DNA of 64,000 nucleotides from Burkholderiales bacterium (GCA_003963115.1 RXJQ01000026.1:1-64000), one strand, 5' to 3'. Counted from the stretch's first letter, positions 1-9,522 are shown. Numbers and translations: made by a program. Notes: generated by a model from the sequence alone, not told the origin.

Positions 1-34
1 CCGTGTACCGGGCTCGAATTTGCTTGTCTGTCAT
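1..34 (-). CDS. 5' end of an unidentified gene, cut by window start
   Basis: An ATG at 34 reads MTDKQIRARYT toward the window edge and is preceded by AGGAG seven bases upstream, which favours it over the ATG at 40. Only eleven codons are visible, so no family can be named. It lies on the same strand as the small ORF at 130-456 and may belong to the same integrated element. Confidence 0.35.
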   Translation of the reverse strand, partial: MTDKQIRARYT

Positions 35-129
35 TTCCATGCTCCTACGTCTATTTGAACAGGAGCTAAGAACTACGTTTTACAGGGGCAACCTCAGTTA
101 GTGGTATTGGGCTATTGGTGCCAACGATA

Positions 130-456
130 TCAGCCTTGAGCGATCACGCGCCGCCTAGGCTTGACAGTGACTACAACGGCGGCACGTTGTTCAGGGGTTG
201 GCTGTCGGACTGGAGGAGCGGGCCTCGTGGCTGGCTTGGCTGAGCGCAAAAGAGCCTGAATCCGGCTTGTGTTGAGTGGCTGACGCACATCGCCATTTAC
301 CTGCATGAATCTGCCATCTTTGTCTCGGGCCAATGCGCCGATTTCTAGGCCACGGCGAATCACACCCAAGAACTCGAGGTCGGTCTCGGTGAAGGCGAAC
401 TGGCGCCAGCCATCACCAAGCGCAATCTGGGCAGAATTGTTTTTCTGAGGCTTCAA
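130..456 (-). CDS. hypothetical protein, probable mobile-element cargo
   Basis: This is a 108-residue protein of unknown function. It appears to start at a TTG codon with AAGGA about seven bases upstream. The middle part (FMQVNGDVRQPLNTSRI, near residues 50-66) resembles small conserved hypothetical proteins often carried by plasmids and integrative elements; that likeness is from memory and weak. The C-terminal third is rich in proline, alanine and arginine and has no evident structure. It has no transmembrane segment. Its position on the 3' side of a tRNA-Met gene, beside repeats that look like integrase arm sites, suggests it is the last gene of an integrated element. Confidence 0.5.
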   Translation of the reverse strand: MKPQKNNSAQIALGDGWRQFAFTETDLEFLGVIRRGLEIGALARDKDGRFMQVNGDVRQPLNTSRIQALLRSAKPATRPAPPVRQPTPEQRAAVVVTVKPRRRVIAQG

Positions 457-747
457 GGTTCGATCCTTCGGCGCTTATTCCGAGGCTTAGCGATGCCACT
501 GTCGTGAATTGATATCACCTGCTGTTCCCTGCGAAGGGCGTAAGCGTCAGTAGACGCTCTTGCGCACCCTGACTGGCGCCATGGGGGAGGTCCGCACAGA
601 CAGTTGTGAGAAGCTGCCTGCACCCAAGCATGACATGGTGTCCAGATGGGACGTTGTACATTGCCGCAGTGGGTTCATGATCGGCTTAGTTGACTGAGCC
701 AAGCTGTAGCCGCATGTGGATCGACATGGATTCATGTCATTCCAAAA
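457..747. other. non-coding stretch, no convincing gene
   Basis: About 290 bases with only a 62-codon reverse ORF (547-735) that has no ribosome-binding site and a composition unlike a protein (rich in Ser, Cys, Thr). Nothing else is recognised. It may be a decayed remnant of the element that borders the tRNA. Confidence 0.4.
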
Positions 748-768
748 TGCCTACACAGTGCCTACACG
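748..768. repeat. two direct repeats TGCCTACAC, 11-bp period
   Basis: TGCCTACACA at 748-757 and TGCCTACACG at 759-768 are spaced by exactly one helical turn and lie about 55 bp from the 3' end of the tRNA gene. Short tandem repeats in this position are typical of arm-type binding sites of tyrosine integrases. The assignment is inference; no integrase is visible in the window. Confidence 0.4.
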
Positions 769-781
769 AAGCTAGATAAAG

Positions 782-813
782 AAAAGGACCTAGAGGCTTT
801 CGCTTCTAAGTCC
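782..813 (-). terminator. intrinsic terminator of tRNA-Met
   Basis: Read on the reverse strand, a stem of about ten pairs (with a G-U and a mismatch) is closed by a GC-GAAA-GC loop of the GNRA type and followed by UUUU. It begins ten bases after the CCA end of the tRNA. Confidence 0.75.
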
Positions 814-823
814 TTGATTTATA

Positions 824-900
<77 letters not shown>

Positions 901-912
901 ATCGAGTCATAG

Positions 913-942
913 ATTCTATGACACTTTTTTGCCATTCCGCAA
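913..942 (-). promoter_or_regulatory. promoter of tRNA-Met
   Basis: On the reverse strand TTGCGG (937-942) and TAGAAT (913-918) are separated by 18 bases, and the tRNA 5' end lies 13 bases downstream of the -10 box. Confidence 0.55.
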
Positions 943-980
943 GCTGCCCTAGAAAATTTTGCCTGCCGGCAAATGACCCT

Positions 981-1008
981 CTTGAAATGGCGTCAAGCCG
1001 CCCCATGT
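981..1008 (+). promoter_or_regulatory. sigma-32 heat-shock promoter of htpG
   Basis: CTTGAAA (981-987), a 13-base spacer and CCCCATGT (1001-1008) match the RpoH consensus CTTGAAA-N11-16-CCCCATNT at essentially every conserved base. Transcription would start near 1015, leaving an untranslated leader of about 70 bases before htpG. Confidence 0.88.
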
Positions 1009-1087
1009 CTCGCTCGCGGTCGCAGTCGTAACCGCCGGCGACCATCCACCAGCTTTCACAACCTTTCCTTGTTTGCCAGACAACACC

Positions 1088-2986
1088 ATGACAAAGCAAA
1101 CCCACACCTTCCAGGCCGAGGTCAAGCAACTGCTGCACCTGGTCACGCACTCGCTTTACTCCAACAAGGAGATCTTCCTGCGTGAGCTGATCTCCAATGC
1201 CTCGGACGCCTGTGACAAGCTGCGTTTCGAAGCTCTGGACAACAGCGGCCTGTATGAAGACGCGCCCAATCTGGAAGTGCGCATCCTGCTCGACAAGGCC
1301 AATCGCACGCTCACCATCCGCGACAACGGCATTGGCATGAGCGCCGCTGAGGCCATCGACCATCTGGGCACCATCGCCAAATCGGGCACCAAGGAGTTCA
1401 TGGGCCGCCTGTCGGGTGATCAGCAAAAAGACGCCCAGCTCATTGGCCAGTTCGGCGTGGGCTTCTACAGCGGCTACATCGTGGCCGACAAGATCACGGT
1501 CGAATCGCGCCGCGCTGGTCTGCCGGCCGCTGAAGGCGTGCGTTGGGTCAGCGAAGGCACGGGCGACTTCGAGGTCGATGCCATCGACAAGCCCACGCGT
1601 GGCACCGACATCATCCTGCACCTGCGTGAAGGCGAAGACGAGTTCCTCACCACCTGGAAGCTGCGCAGCATCATCGGCAAGTACTCCGACCACATCTCCC
1701 TGCCCATCCTGATGCAGAAGGAAGAGTGGGACAAGGACAAGAGCGAGTACGTCGTCAAGGACGAATGGGAAACCGTCAACAAGGCAGCCGCGCTGTGGTC
1801 GCGCTCCAAGAGCGACATCACCGAAGAGCAGTACAACGAGTTCTACAAGCAGATCAGCCACGACAGCGAAGACCCGCTGGCCTACACGCACAACCGCGTT
1901 GAAGGCCGCAGCGAGTACACGCAGCTGCTCTACATCCCCAAGAGCGCACCCTACGACATGTGGAACCGCGACAAGCGCGGCGGCCTCAAACTCTACGTCA
2001 AGCGCGTCTTCATCATGGACGATGCCGAGGCCCTGCTGCCCAACTACCTGCGCTTCGTCAAAGGCGTGGTCGACAGCGCCGATCTGCCTCTGAACGTGAG
2101 CCGCGAGATCCTGCAGGAAAGCCGCGACGTGAAGGCCATCCGCGAGGGTTGCACCAAGCGCATCCTGTCCATGCTGGAAGACATGGCCCATCACGATGAA
2201 GAGGCCATGCGTGAGAAGTACAAGACCTTCTGGTCCGAGTTCGGCCAGGTCTTGAAGGAAGGCCTGGGCGAGGACTTCGCCAACCGCGAGCGTCTGGCCA
2301 AGCTGCTGCGCTTCTCGTCCACGCATGACGAATCCGGCGCCCAGTCCGTGTCGCTGGCAGACTATGTTGGCCGCATGAAGGAAGGCCAGGAGGCCATCTA
2401 CGTGATCACGGCCGATTCACTGGCCGCCGCCAAGAACAGTCCGCAACTCGAGATCTTCAAGAAGAAGGGCATCGAGGTGCTGTTGTTGACCGACCGTGTG
2501 GACGAGTGGGTGCTCTCGCATCTCTACGAGTTCGAGGGCAAGCCGCTGCAAAGCGTGGCCAAGGGCGCGGTGGACCTGGGCGCATTGCAAGACGAAGAAG
2601 AAAAAAAGAAGGCCGAAGAGGCGGCCGAACAGTTCAAGCCGCTGCTCGAGCGCCTGCAGGTTTCGCTCAAGGATGTGGCCAAGGACGTGCGGGTCACGAC
2701 GCGTCTGGTGGACTCGCCCGCTTGCCTGGTGATGGGCGAGGGCGATGCGTCCGGCCACCTGGCGCGGCTGCTCAAGCAGGCCGGCCAAAGCGCACCGGTC
2801 ACCAAGCCCACGCTGGAAATCAACCCCGAGCACCCCTTGGTCAAGAAGCTCGACACGAGCGAGCATTTCGATGACCTCGCCCACATCCTGTTCGACCAGG
2901 CCCTGCTGGCTGAAGGCGGTCAGCTTGAGGACCCGGCAGCTTATGTGCGTCGCATCAATGCCTTGCTGGTGACTGCATCCGTCTGA
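1088..2986 (+). CDS. htpG: molecular chaperone HtpG (Hsp90 family)
   Basis: HtpG is the bacterial Hsp90, a cytosolic ATP-dependent dimeric chaperone that remodels client proteins with DnaK. The 632-residue length is normal. The GHKL ATPase domain is at the N-terminus with [15 protein letters not shown] (helix carrying the catalytic Glu), DNGIGM and [15 protein letters not shown] (ATP lid). The middle domain and a C-terminal dimerisation domain follow, without the eukaryotic MEEVD tail, as expected. The start at 1088 (MTKQTHTF) fits the family better than the upstream in-frame codon at 1073. The sigma-32 promoter upstream makes heat induction very likely. Confidence 0.97.
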   Translation: MTKQTHTFQAEVKQLLHLVTHSLYSNKEIFLRELISNASDACDKLRFEALDNSGLYEDAPNLEVRILLDKANRTLTIRDNGIGMSAAEAIDHLGTIAKSGTKEFMGRLSGDQQKDAQLIGQFGVGFYSGYIVADKITVESRRAGLPAAEGVRWVSEGTGDFEVDAIDKPTRGTDIILHLREGEDEFLTTWKLRSIIGKYSDHISLPILMQKEEWDKDKSEYVVKDEWETVNKAAALWSRSKSDITEEQYNEFYKQISHDSEDPLAYTHNRVEGRSEYTQLLYIPKSAPYDMWNRDKRGGLKLYVKRVFIMDDAEALLPNYLRFVKGVVDSADLPLNVSREILQESRDVKAIREGCTKRILSMLEDMAHHDEEAMREKYKTFWSEFGQVLKEGLGEDFANRERLAKLLRFSSTHDESGAQSVSLADYVGRMKEGQEAIYVITADSLAAAKNSPQLEIFKKKGIEVLLLTDRVDEWVLSHLYEFEGKPLQSVAKGAVDLGALQDEEEKKKAEEAAEQFKPLLERLQVSLKDVAKDVRVTTRLVDSPACLVMGEGDASGHLARLLKQAGQSAPVTKPTLEINPEHPLVKKLDTSEHFDDLAHILFDQALLAEGGQLEDPAAYVRRINALLVTASV

Positions 2987-3004
2987 CGCCGGCTTGATGT
3001 TCGA

Positions 3005-3772
3005 TCAGGAGCGCTGATTGGCCACCTTCGGGTGGCCAATTTCATCATGCACGCCGCCGTGTTCTTCGCCCGGCATGCTGGCGCCCAGCACGGAAGGCGA
3101 GGTGGCAGCGATGCCGTCAAAGCGGCTGTCCATCGCGAAGAAGGAGTCTTGCGCAAAGCTGGATTCGGCCCAGCGTGCGGCCCGTTCGGCACGACGCTGC
3201 TTGAGCTTGCGAGCCAGTTGATCGCCCGCGTCATGCAAGCGGTCTGGCGACACATGCTGTGGCTCGACGATCCCCGCGCCGGTAGGCCCCAGAGCCCAGC
3301 CAGCCAGCAGATGCGAGCCGGGCCATTGGCCGGGCAGGCAGCGCACGTAGCGCACGCGGGCGGCTTCGAGCACGGCTTCCTTGAGCCTTTGCGATTTGCG
3401 CGCAGCCTTGCTGGGGTTGGTTTCGATGTCGATGGCGCTCACCACCGCGCCGTTGGGTGTGCAGACCGTCATGGACACATGAAGGGCCTGCAGACGCTCG
3501 TACCAGGCTTTGGCGTCATTGGCGTCGGCCGACTGGCAAAAGCGCAGCAGGCTGACCTTGGCCAGGATCACGTGGTTGGGGAGGGCGGCGCGCAACTCGC
3601 GATAGAGCGCGCGCTCGTGCACGCTGAACAGCGGACGCGCGTTCAGATTCCAGCGTGTGGGCCAGCGGCGGCGAGCGGCTCGGGTGGCGTACTGCTGCCA
3701 TGCGCGGCCCAGGAAGATGCCGCCAGCCAGGGCGGACAGCAAAATGCCCCAGTAGATCGGATCGGACCCCAT
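3005..3772 (-). CDS. DUF2726 domain membrane-anchored protein
   Basis: This 255-residue protein has one N-terminal membrane segment (about residues 6-23) and a DUF2726 domain (about 45-165), recognised by the LNARPLFSVHERALYREL and KVSLLRFC region and by AIDIETNPSKAARKSQRLKE. DUF2726 proteins are distantly related to restriction-like or topoisomerase-associated nucleic-acid domains, but no function is proven. The C-terminal 80 residues are charged and probably disordered. It stands alone, convergent with htpG, and its last codons encode the htpG terminator hairpin. Confidence 0.8.
   Translation of the reverse strand: MGSDPIYWGILLSALAGGIFLGRAWQQYATRAARRRWPTRWNLNARPLFSVHERALYRELRAALPNHVILAKVSLLRFCQSADANDAKAWYERLQALHVSMTVCTPNGAVVSAIDIETNPSKAARKSQRLKEAVLEAARVRYVRCLPGQWPGSHLLAGWALGPTGAGIVEPQHVSPDRLHDAGDQLARKLKQRRAERAARWAESSFAQDSFFAMDSRFDGIAATSPSVLGASMPGEEHGGVHDEIGHPKVANQRS
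3017..3043 (+). terminator. htpG terminator inside convergent gene end
   Basis: A perfect ten-pair stem ATTGGCCACC/GGTGGCCAAT with a TTCG tetraloop begins 30 bases after the htpG stop and is followed by a weak TTTC tract. It lies within the last codons of the convergent DUF2726 gene. Confidence 0.55.
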
Positions 3773-3882
3773 GTCACCCCCAAATAAGTGCTAGGGATAT
3801 TACGGGTATTTCTCACGAAAACAATCCCCAGCCAGAGCGCCCTCACATAGGGGAATACCAGCCCATGGAAAAGCGGACGAGA

Positions 3883-4668
3883 TCAGGTCGAGGCGACCAG
3901 CATCTTCACCCACTCGCCGATGTGCATCACGCGGTACTTGACGCGGTAGATGAGCTCGGCGGCCAGCGATTGCAGCGAGCTGTCGAGGTGGGTGCCCACG
4001 GTGTCCGGCGGCAGTTTCAGCCAGGCTTCGGCATCGGGGCCGTCGCGCTCGATGGCGGCGCCTGCCTTGGCCGCGATCCGCAGCATGGGGGCGTTTTCCG
4101 TCAAGGCGTGGATCATCATGTGGCTGGCGTGCTGGTTGCGCGCGTGCGTGATGGCGTGAACGAACAGGCGCATGCCCAGGCCTTTGCCGCGTCCCTCGGG
4201 CAGCACCGATACGCCGAACTCCATGGCGCGGCCCCGCGAAGAGCCGTCGCCATACGGGCCTTTGCCAGGCATGGCAGCCAGATGCGCCACGGCCACCAGT
4301 TGCAGCTTGCGGTTGAAGATGCCAAAGACCTCGTCACGCTTGAAGTCGATCGAGGCGACGTACTTGTTGATCTGGTCGGCCGACACGGGCGAGCCGAAGC
4401 GCAGGTAGCGGTCGTGCTCGTCGAGTTGCAGCAGGTGGTCAAGGATGCGGCGGCGGTGGCGCGCATGCAGATCGCGGATGGGGACCCAGCCTTCGGGCGC
4501 CATGGGCGCGGCTTGGCGCTCGTCCTGGGGCTTGTCCACCGGCTTGGGGTGGTGCTTGGGACGGTGCGCCAGATCCTTGGCAGTCAGGCCAAAGCGGTCT
4601 GGGTGTTGATCATGTGGCTTGACGGGGGTCATGATGACCTCTTGGGAACCCTCAGCAATGGCGCTCAT
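3883..4668 (-). CDS. GNAT family N-acetyltransferase
   Basis: The 261-residue protein carries a GNAT fold at about residues 60-210. The acetyl-CoA loop is visible as LPEGRGKGLGMRLF, preceded by the beta strand AMEFGVSV. QLDEHDRYLRFG resembles the start of the GNAT domain found next to acyl-CoA synthetase modules and in Pat-like enzymes, so a protein substrate is possible but not shown. The first 55 residues are hydrophilic and His/Pro rich, probably flexible. The substrate is unknown. It is divergent from rplM. Confidence 0.85.
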   Translation of the reverse strand: MSAIAEGSQEVIMTPVKPHDQHPDRFGLTAKDLAHRPKHHPKPVDKPQDERQAAPMAPEGWVPIRDLHARHRRRILDHLLQLDEHDRYLRFGSPVSADQINKYVASIDFKRDEVFGIFNRKLQLVAVAHLAAMPGKGPYGDGSSRGRAMEFGVSVLPEGRGKGLGMRLFVHAITHARNQHASHMMIHALTENAPMLRIAAKAGAAIERDGPDAEAWLKLPPDTVGTHLDSSLQSLAAELIYRVKYRVMHIGEWVKMLVAST

Positions 4669-5085
4669 TTTTCAGTATGCGCGTTCTGACAGCTTGGCAG
4701 AGTCCGAGAAGCCGCGCAAACCTAGGGTTATTACTAGGTTTGGCGAACTATACCGGCTCGCTTGTGGCCACGCACACCCGGAGTCTGACCCTTGTCAACT
4801 CTTGCACGAACAATGTCAGCTTGCGGGGTAGGCGCTGGATTCTTGCTTCATATTCCCAAAGCAGGCTATACTCGCCGATTCCCGACATGGTTGCCGGGAG
4901 GGTTGTGCGCCTTTGCCTTGCGTTTTTTGCGATGGCTGGGGTGCGTGGCCTGGGGATTTGTGCACCTGGATTCGTACCTGTTTGTGAGTGCGCCCTGTGT
5001 CCCCGCTGCTTGAGAGGCCTCCACGATTTCAAAGAAGTGGCACCAAAGGCGGCAGTCAGCCAGTTTTTACCACTTAGGAAATCTC
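4669..5085. other. 417-bp divergent intergenic region with rplM leader
   Basis: No gene is seen. It holds the promoter of rplM-rpsI and a leader of roughly 205 bases. The first 100 bases contain an AT-rich imperfect palindrome (CCTAGGGTTATTACTAGG, about 4721-4738) that may belong to the divergent GNAT gene control region. Confidence 0.5.
4843..4872 (+). promoter_or_regulatory. sigma-70 promoter of rplM-rpsI
   Basis: TTGCTT (4843-4848), an 18-base spacer and TATACT (4867-4872, five of six consensus bases). It is the best -35/-10 pair in the region and implies a leader of about 205 nt before the rplM start. Confidence 0.5.
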
Positions 5086-5514
5086 ATGAAGACCTTCAGC
5101 GCCAAGCCGGCCGAAGTGAAGCACGAGTGGTTTGTGATCGACGCCACCGATAAGGTGCTCGGACGAGTGGCCAGCGAAGTCGCTCTCCGTCTGCGCGGCA
5201 AGCACAAGGCCATTTACACGCCTCACGTGGACACCGGCGATTTCATCGTCATCGTCAACGCCGACAAGATTCGCGTCACTGGCACCAAGGCCAATGACAA
5301 GGTTTACTACCGTCACTCGGGCTTCCCCGGCGGCATCTACGCCACGAAGTTCAAGGACATGCAAGCCAAGCACCCTGGCCGTGCCATCGAGAAGGCCGTC
5401 AAGGGCATGCTGCCCAAGGGTCCCCTGGGCTACGCCATGATCAAGAAGCTGAAGGTCTATGCAGGCAGTGAGCATCCTCACACCGCCCAGCAGCCCAAGG
5501 CCCTGGAAATCTAA
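5086..5514 (+). CDS. rplM: 50S ribosomal protein L13
   Basis: L13 is an early-assembly protein of the large ribosomal subunit. The 142-residue length and the motifs [17 protein letters not shown], the [13 protein letters not shown] strand and YRHSGFPGG are typical. The start is preceded by AGGAAATCTC. It is the first gene of the usual rplM-rpsI operon, with rpsI beginning 11 bases downstream, and is followed by one shared terminator after rpsI. The long leader leaves room for feedback control. Confidence 0.98.
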   Translation: MKTFSAKPAEVKHEWFVIDATDKVLGRVASEVALRLRGKHKAIYTPHVDTGDFIVIVNADKIRVTGTKANDKVYYRHSGFPGGIYATKFKDMQAKHPGRAIEKAVKGMLPKGPLGYAMIKKLKVYAGSEHPHTAQQPKALEI

Positions 5515-5525
5515 GGAGCGGCCAC

Positions 5526-5918
5526 ATGATTGGTAACTGGAACTACGGCACTGGCCGTCGCAAGTCCTCCGTGGCCCGCGTCTTCATCAAGAAGGGCACT
5601 GGCCAGATCATCGTCAACGGCAAGCCGGTCGAGCAATACTTCGGCCGTCAAACCTCGATCATGGTCGTCAAGCAGCCCCTGGTGCTGACCAACAATGCCG
5701 AAGCTTTCGACATCAAGGTCAACGTGCACGGTGGTGGCGAATCTGGTCAAGCTGGTGCTGTGCGTCACGGCGTGACCCGCGCCCTGATCGATTTCGACGC
5801 GGCCCTCAAGCCCGAACTGAGCCGCGCTGGTTTCGTGACCCGCGATGCCCGTGAAGTCGAGCGTAAGAAGGTCGGTCTGCACGGCGCTCGTCGCAGGAAG
5901 CAGTTCAGCAAGCGCTGA
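5526..5918 (+). CDS. rpsI: 30S ribosomal protein S9
   Basis: S9 binds the 3' major domain of 16S rRNA and its C-terminal tail reaches the P-site tRNA. The 130-residue protein begins with [17 protein letters not shown] and ends in the canonical basic tail RRRKQFSKR, whose last Lys-Arg contacts tRNA. GGAG precedes the ATG. It is cotranscribed with rplM. Confidence 0.98.
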   Translation: MIGNWNYGTGRRKSSVARVFIKKGTGQIIVNGKPVEQYFGRQTSIMVVKQPLVLTNNAEAFDIKVNVHGGGESGQAGAVRHGVTRALIDFDAALKPELSRAGFVTRDAREVERKKVGLHGARRRKQFSKR

Positions 5919-5966
5919 TCGATCTGCCCTGGTTGGCTGGTGTTTCGCGCATCGGCCACCGGCAAC

Positions 5967-6007
5967 AAAAAGCCCGCCCTGGTTGTCCAGGCGGGCTTTT
6001 TTGTTTT
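5967..6007. terminator. bidirectional intrinsic terminator after rpsI
   Basis: AAAAAGCCCGCC and GGCGGGCTTTTTT flank a short loop and give a strong GC stem with A and T tracts on both sides. It can end rplM-rpsI on the forward strand and the S8 protease gene on the reverse strand. Confidence 0.92.
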
Positions 6008-6023
6008 GGTGCGCGGCTGCGGA

Positions 6024-8198
6024 TCAGAAAGACTGCATGAAGCGCAGGCCCAGGGCCAGTTGCGAAGGCGCGCTGCCGTCGTTGTCGGGGTGCACGCGCA
6101 AGGCGGCCACGGCGCTGAGCGAGGCCGTGCGGGTCAGGCGCATGGCGTAGCGGGTCTCCATCGTCCATTCGCGGGCGGTCGGGGCAAGGTTCACGGTGTG
6201 GGTGCCGTAGACGGGCTCGCCAGCATCGTCCACGCCCGTGACCACGCTGTAGGTGAGGGTGCCGCTGCGTGCGCGCAAAGGGGCGTTGATGGTGAAGCTC
6301 ATGCGGTCGTTGGGGCGCCAGTTGTCCTGGCGGACCAGGCCGACGCCGTAGCCGTCGGCGCGCACGTCCGTGCCGGACATCAGCATGCCCGATGCGCGTG
6401 GGGCGCTGGTGTGGGTGCTGCTGATGGCGCCCGTCAGGGCCCATTGTCCGTCGAGTGCCCAGGCGCCGCTGACCGTGATGCCACTGGTGCTGGTCTGCTG
6501 GTTCAGGCCGAGCGGTGACTTCGAATAGCCGCCCAGCATGCCTTGCTCGGCCAACTGGCCTGTCGAGATGTTGAGTGCCTGTGTGCCGTTGTCGTAGCTC
6601 AGCTCGGCCAGGTTCACATCGCCTGAGGCGGCGTTATAGGCCTTTGAGCGCGCGGCGGCGAGACGGCCAGTCCAGTGGCTGCGGGTGCCCAGCGGCATGG
6701 CCACGGCGGCGAATTGGTGAGAGGGCGCAAAGTTCAGCAGTGGATTGCCCAGTGCGCCTTCCGCGCCGCCCAGCCTTGCGGCAAGGCTGCTGTCCATCAG
6801 GCCCAGGCTCATGCTGGACAAGCCGCCATCACCGGCGCTGAAGCTCAGGCCGGAGGTCTGGCGCAGCGTCACGACCGAGGCGTCCATGTGAGGCGTGTGA
6901 TTCCACGGGTCACCGCTGGCGTTGTGGGCGCTGACCCTCAGCGACTGCTGCACATCGGTCTGACGCGATTGCAGTTTGACCAGCTGGCTGCCGTCCTTCA
7001 TGAGCTCCTCGGCGGCGTCCAGCATGCGGTCCGGGCGCCCCAGCACGCTGTCGAGCGTCATCACGCTGCGGCCACTGAAGGCGGCGCCTTCGTCGCTGCT
7101 GTAGTTACGACCATAGTCGTCGAACACCTGCGTCTTCAGGCCCTGGAAGGCCGAGGGTGTGCTCACGCTGGGGCGCGTGCTGGCCACGCCGGCGATGCTC
7201 AGGGGCACGGTGGTGCGGCTGCCATTGGCTGTGCGGTAGGTGTAGCTGCCGATCGGCGAGAGGGCACGGTTCACATTGAGCATGCCGCGGCCATAGACGG
7301 CGTCCACGCCTGGTGCGCCCAGGTCATCGGCCGTGTTGAGCAGGATGGACGCGACCTGGCTGGCGCGCAGATAGGGCCAGTAGCCGGTGATCAGGGCCGC
7401 CGCACCTGATACTGCGGGCGCGGCCATCGAGGTGCCCGTCAGGTAGGCATAGCCTGTGCCGTACGACGAGATGATGTTGACACCGGGGGCCACCAGGAAG
7501 AACTGGGCTGTGTCGCCCGCCTTGTTCGAGAACGAGGCCAGGCGCTTGTTGGCGTCCACGGCGCCCACCACGATCATGGTGCCATTGGCCCAGCTTTCCT
7601 TGGCGTATTGGCCGGGCCAGTTGGGGTTGGCAGCGCTGTCGTTGCCGGCAGCCACCACGACCACGGCGGTGTTGGCGGCGGCCACGGCGCGCAGCGAGGC
7701 GTCACCCGTCGCGCTGGTGGCGCCCAGGCTCATGTTGATCACGCGGGCGCCGTGCGCCGCTGCGTAGTCGATGCCGCGGTTGATGGCCGATGCAGAAGCG
7801 GTGCCGCCATTGAAAACCTTGATCATCAGCACACTGGCCTCGGGTGCCACGCCATACATGCCCGTGCCATTGCCAGGGGCGGCGAGGATGCCGGTGGTGT
7901 GCGTGCCGTGGTTGAGGCTGTCGGTGATGTCGGCGCTGCCGTCCACCGCGTTATAGCCAGTCAGGATCTGCGGGTTGTTGGCGAACTCGGGGTTGGCCAG
8001 ATTCAGCCCTGTGTCCAGCATGGCCACGATCACGCCCTGGCCCAGGATGCCCTGGTTGTGGATGTTGCGCATGCCCAGCTGGTTGACCGTCGTGGACCAG
8101 TTGTATTCGCTCATCGTGGGCGCGAAGGTCTGGGCGGCGGCCAGCTGGCAGGCACTAGCCAGCGTGGTCAGGAGGAAGATGTGGTGAAGTCTGCGCAT
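6024..8198 (-). CDS. secreted S8 (subtilisin-like) serine protease with C-terminal barrel-like region
   Basis: The 724-residue product has a signal peptide (MRRLHHIFLLTTLASACQLA, cleavage near AAA-Q). The S8 peptidase domain shows the triad Asp62 (VAMLDTG), His97 (NHGTHTTG) and Ser257 (GTSMAAP), with the oxyanion Asn in AAGND. After about residue 330 the sequence has no catalytic motif. The last 260 or so residues consist of alternating strands and end in aromatic Phe (LGLRFMQSF), the pattern of outer-membrane barrel proteins, so an autotransporter-type serine protease is likely. It may be self-exported. The start at 8198 is chosen because the signal peptide begins there; no strong ribosome-binding site is visible. 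Confidence 0.85.
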   Translation of the reverse strand: MRRLHHIFLLTTLASACQLAAAQTFAPTMSEYNWSTTVNQLGMRNIHNQGILGQGVIVAMLDTGLNLANPEFANNPQILTGYNAVDGSADITDSLNHGTHTTGILAAPGNGTGMYGVAPEASVLMIKVFNGGTASASAINRGIDYAAAHGARVINMSLGATSATGDASLRAVAAANTAVVVVAAGNDSAANPNWPGQYAKESWANGTMIVVGAVDANKRLASFSNKAGDTAQFFLVAPGVNIISSYGTGYAYLTGTSMAAPAVSGAAALITGYWPYLRASQVASILLNTADDLGAPGVDAVYGRGMLNVNRALSPIGSYTYRTANGSRTTVPLSIAGVASTRPSVSTPSAFQGLKTQVFDDYGRNYSSDEGAAFSGRSVMTLDSVLGRPDRMLDAAEELMKDGSQLVKLQSRQTDVQQSLRVSAHNASGDPWNHTPHMDASVVTLRQTSGLSFSAGDGGLSSMSLGLMDSSLAARLGGAEGALGNPLLNFAPSHQFAAVAMPLGTRSHWTGRLAAARSKAYNAASGDVNLAELSYDNGTQALNISTGQLAEQGMLGGYSKSPLGLNQQTSTSGITVSGAWALDGQWALTGAISSTHTSAPRASGMLMSGTDVRADGYGVGLVRQDNWRPNDRMSFTINAPLRARSGTLTYSVVTGVDDAGEPVYGTHTVNLAPTAREWTMETRYAMRLTRTASLSAVAALRVHPDNDGSAPSQLALGLRFMQSF

Positions 8199-8426
8199 GG
8201 CCGGCCCGCAAGGAAAGTGAGTGACGGTGGAGAACGGGGCCACCGATCCCCGTGGCTGCCTTGCTTTCGGATCTTGGAAGGCGAACTTGACTTAGTGACG
8301 TGATGGAATGCACACCCTTTCGGACTTTGTGATCGATGTCACGGTTGATCGCATGAACAGACGGGCCTTTACGAGGCAATAACATCGATCTAAGGCCATG
8401 TTGAGTGACGTGTCGCCGGACTTTCT

Positions 8427-8432
8427 TAGAAT
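8427..8432 (+). promoter_or_regulatory. probable -10 box for argC
   Basis: TAGAAT at 8427-8432, 53 bases before the argC start. TTGAGT at 8401 is 20 bases upstream, too far for a good -35, so only the -10 is proposed. Confidence 0.35.
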
Positions 8433-8484
8433 GGCGGCTTTTCATCGCGCTTCCCCGCGCGGGCGTTTCTCCAGAGGATTTCAG

Positions 8485-9522
8485 ATGATCAAAGTCGGCA
8501 TCGTTGGTGGCACGGGCTATACCGGTGTGGAATTGCTGCGCTTGCTGGCTCGCCATCCCCAGGCCCAGCTCAAGGCCATCACCTCGCGCAAGGAAGCTGG
8601 CATGCCCGTGGCGGACATGTACCCCAGCCTGCGTGGCCACGTCGATCTGGCCTTTGTGACGCCGGACGACGCAGGCCTGACGCAGTGCGATGTGGTTTTC
8701 TTCGCGACGCCACACGGTGTGGCCATGGCCCAGGCACCTGAGCTGGTGTCGGCCGGGGTGAAGGTCATCGACCTGGCTGCGGACTTCCGCCTGAAGGACA
8801 CCGCCGTGTTCGAGCAGTGGTACGGCATGCCGCACAGCTGCCCGGATCTGCTGGAAGAGGCGGTATATGGCCTGCCCGAGCTCAACCGCGAGGCCATCAA
8901 GAAGGCCCGCATCATTGGCAACCCAGGCTGCTACCCAACTTCGGTGCAACTGGGTTGGGCCCCGCTGCTGAAGAACCAGCTGGTTGAGCCCACGCACCTG
9001 ATCGCCAACTGCGCGTCGGGCGTGTCGGGCGCGGGGCGCAAGGCCGAGGTGCACACTCTGCTAGCCGAGGCCTCGGACAACTTCAAGGCCTATGGCGTGA
9101 AGGGCCACCGCCACGGCCCCGAAATCAACCAGCAACTGCGCGTCATCGCCAGCGACGCTTCGGTCAACTGCCTGTTCGTGCCGCACTTGCTGCCCATCAT
9201 CCGTGGCATCCACTCCACGCTGTATGGCCGCTTGACGGCCGAAGGCCAGGCCGCTGATCTGCAAGCCCTGTTCGAGAGCTACTACAAGGGCGAGCGTTTC
9301 GTGGATGTGCTGCCGGCCGGCAGTGCGCCCGAGACGCGCAGCGTTCGTGCCAGCAACACCGTGCGCATCGCGGTGCACAAACCCCAGCCCGATACCGTGA
9401 TGGTGCTGGTCGTGGAGGACAACCTCACCAAGGGCGCCTCGGGTCAGGCCGTGCAGTGCATGAACCTGATGTTCGGCCTGCAAGAGCAGATGGGCCTGGA
9501 CCTGGTGCCGGTGCTGCCCTGA
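8485..9522 (+). CDS. argC: N-acetyl-gamma-glutamyl-phosphate reductase
   Basis: ArgC performs the NADPH-dependent reduction of N-acetylglutamyl phosphate in arginine synthesis. The 345-residue product starts with the nucleotide-binding motif [18 protein letters not shown] and has the active-site cysteine Cys149 in GNPGCYPTS. The start at 8485 is set by AGAGGA nine bases upstream and by the family N-terminus; in-frame codons upstream are not needed. Its stop overlaps the start of the next gene (TGATG), so the two are translationally coupled. Confidence 0.97.
   Translation: MIKVGIVGGTGYTGVELLRLLARHPQAQLKAITSRKEAGMPVADMYPSLRGHVDLAFVTPDDAGLTQCDVVFFATPHGVAMAQAPELVSAGVKVIDLAADFRLKDTAVFEQWYGMPHSCPDLLEEAVYGLPELNREAIKKARIIGNPGCYPTSVQLGWAPLLKNQLVEPTHLIANCASGVSGAGRKAEVHTLLAEASDNFKAYGVKGHRHGPEINQQLRVIASDASVNCLFVPHLLPIIRGIHSTLYGRLTAEGQAADLQALFESYYKGERFVDVLPAGSAPETRSVRASNTVRIAVHKPQPDTVMVLVVEDNLTKGASGQAVQCMNLMFGLQEQMGLDLVPVLP

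Noticed and set aside
547-735. 62-codon reverse ORF next to tRNA-Met
   Set aside because: No ribosome-binding site and an odd Ser/Cys/Thr-rich composition; probably chance.
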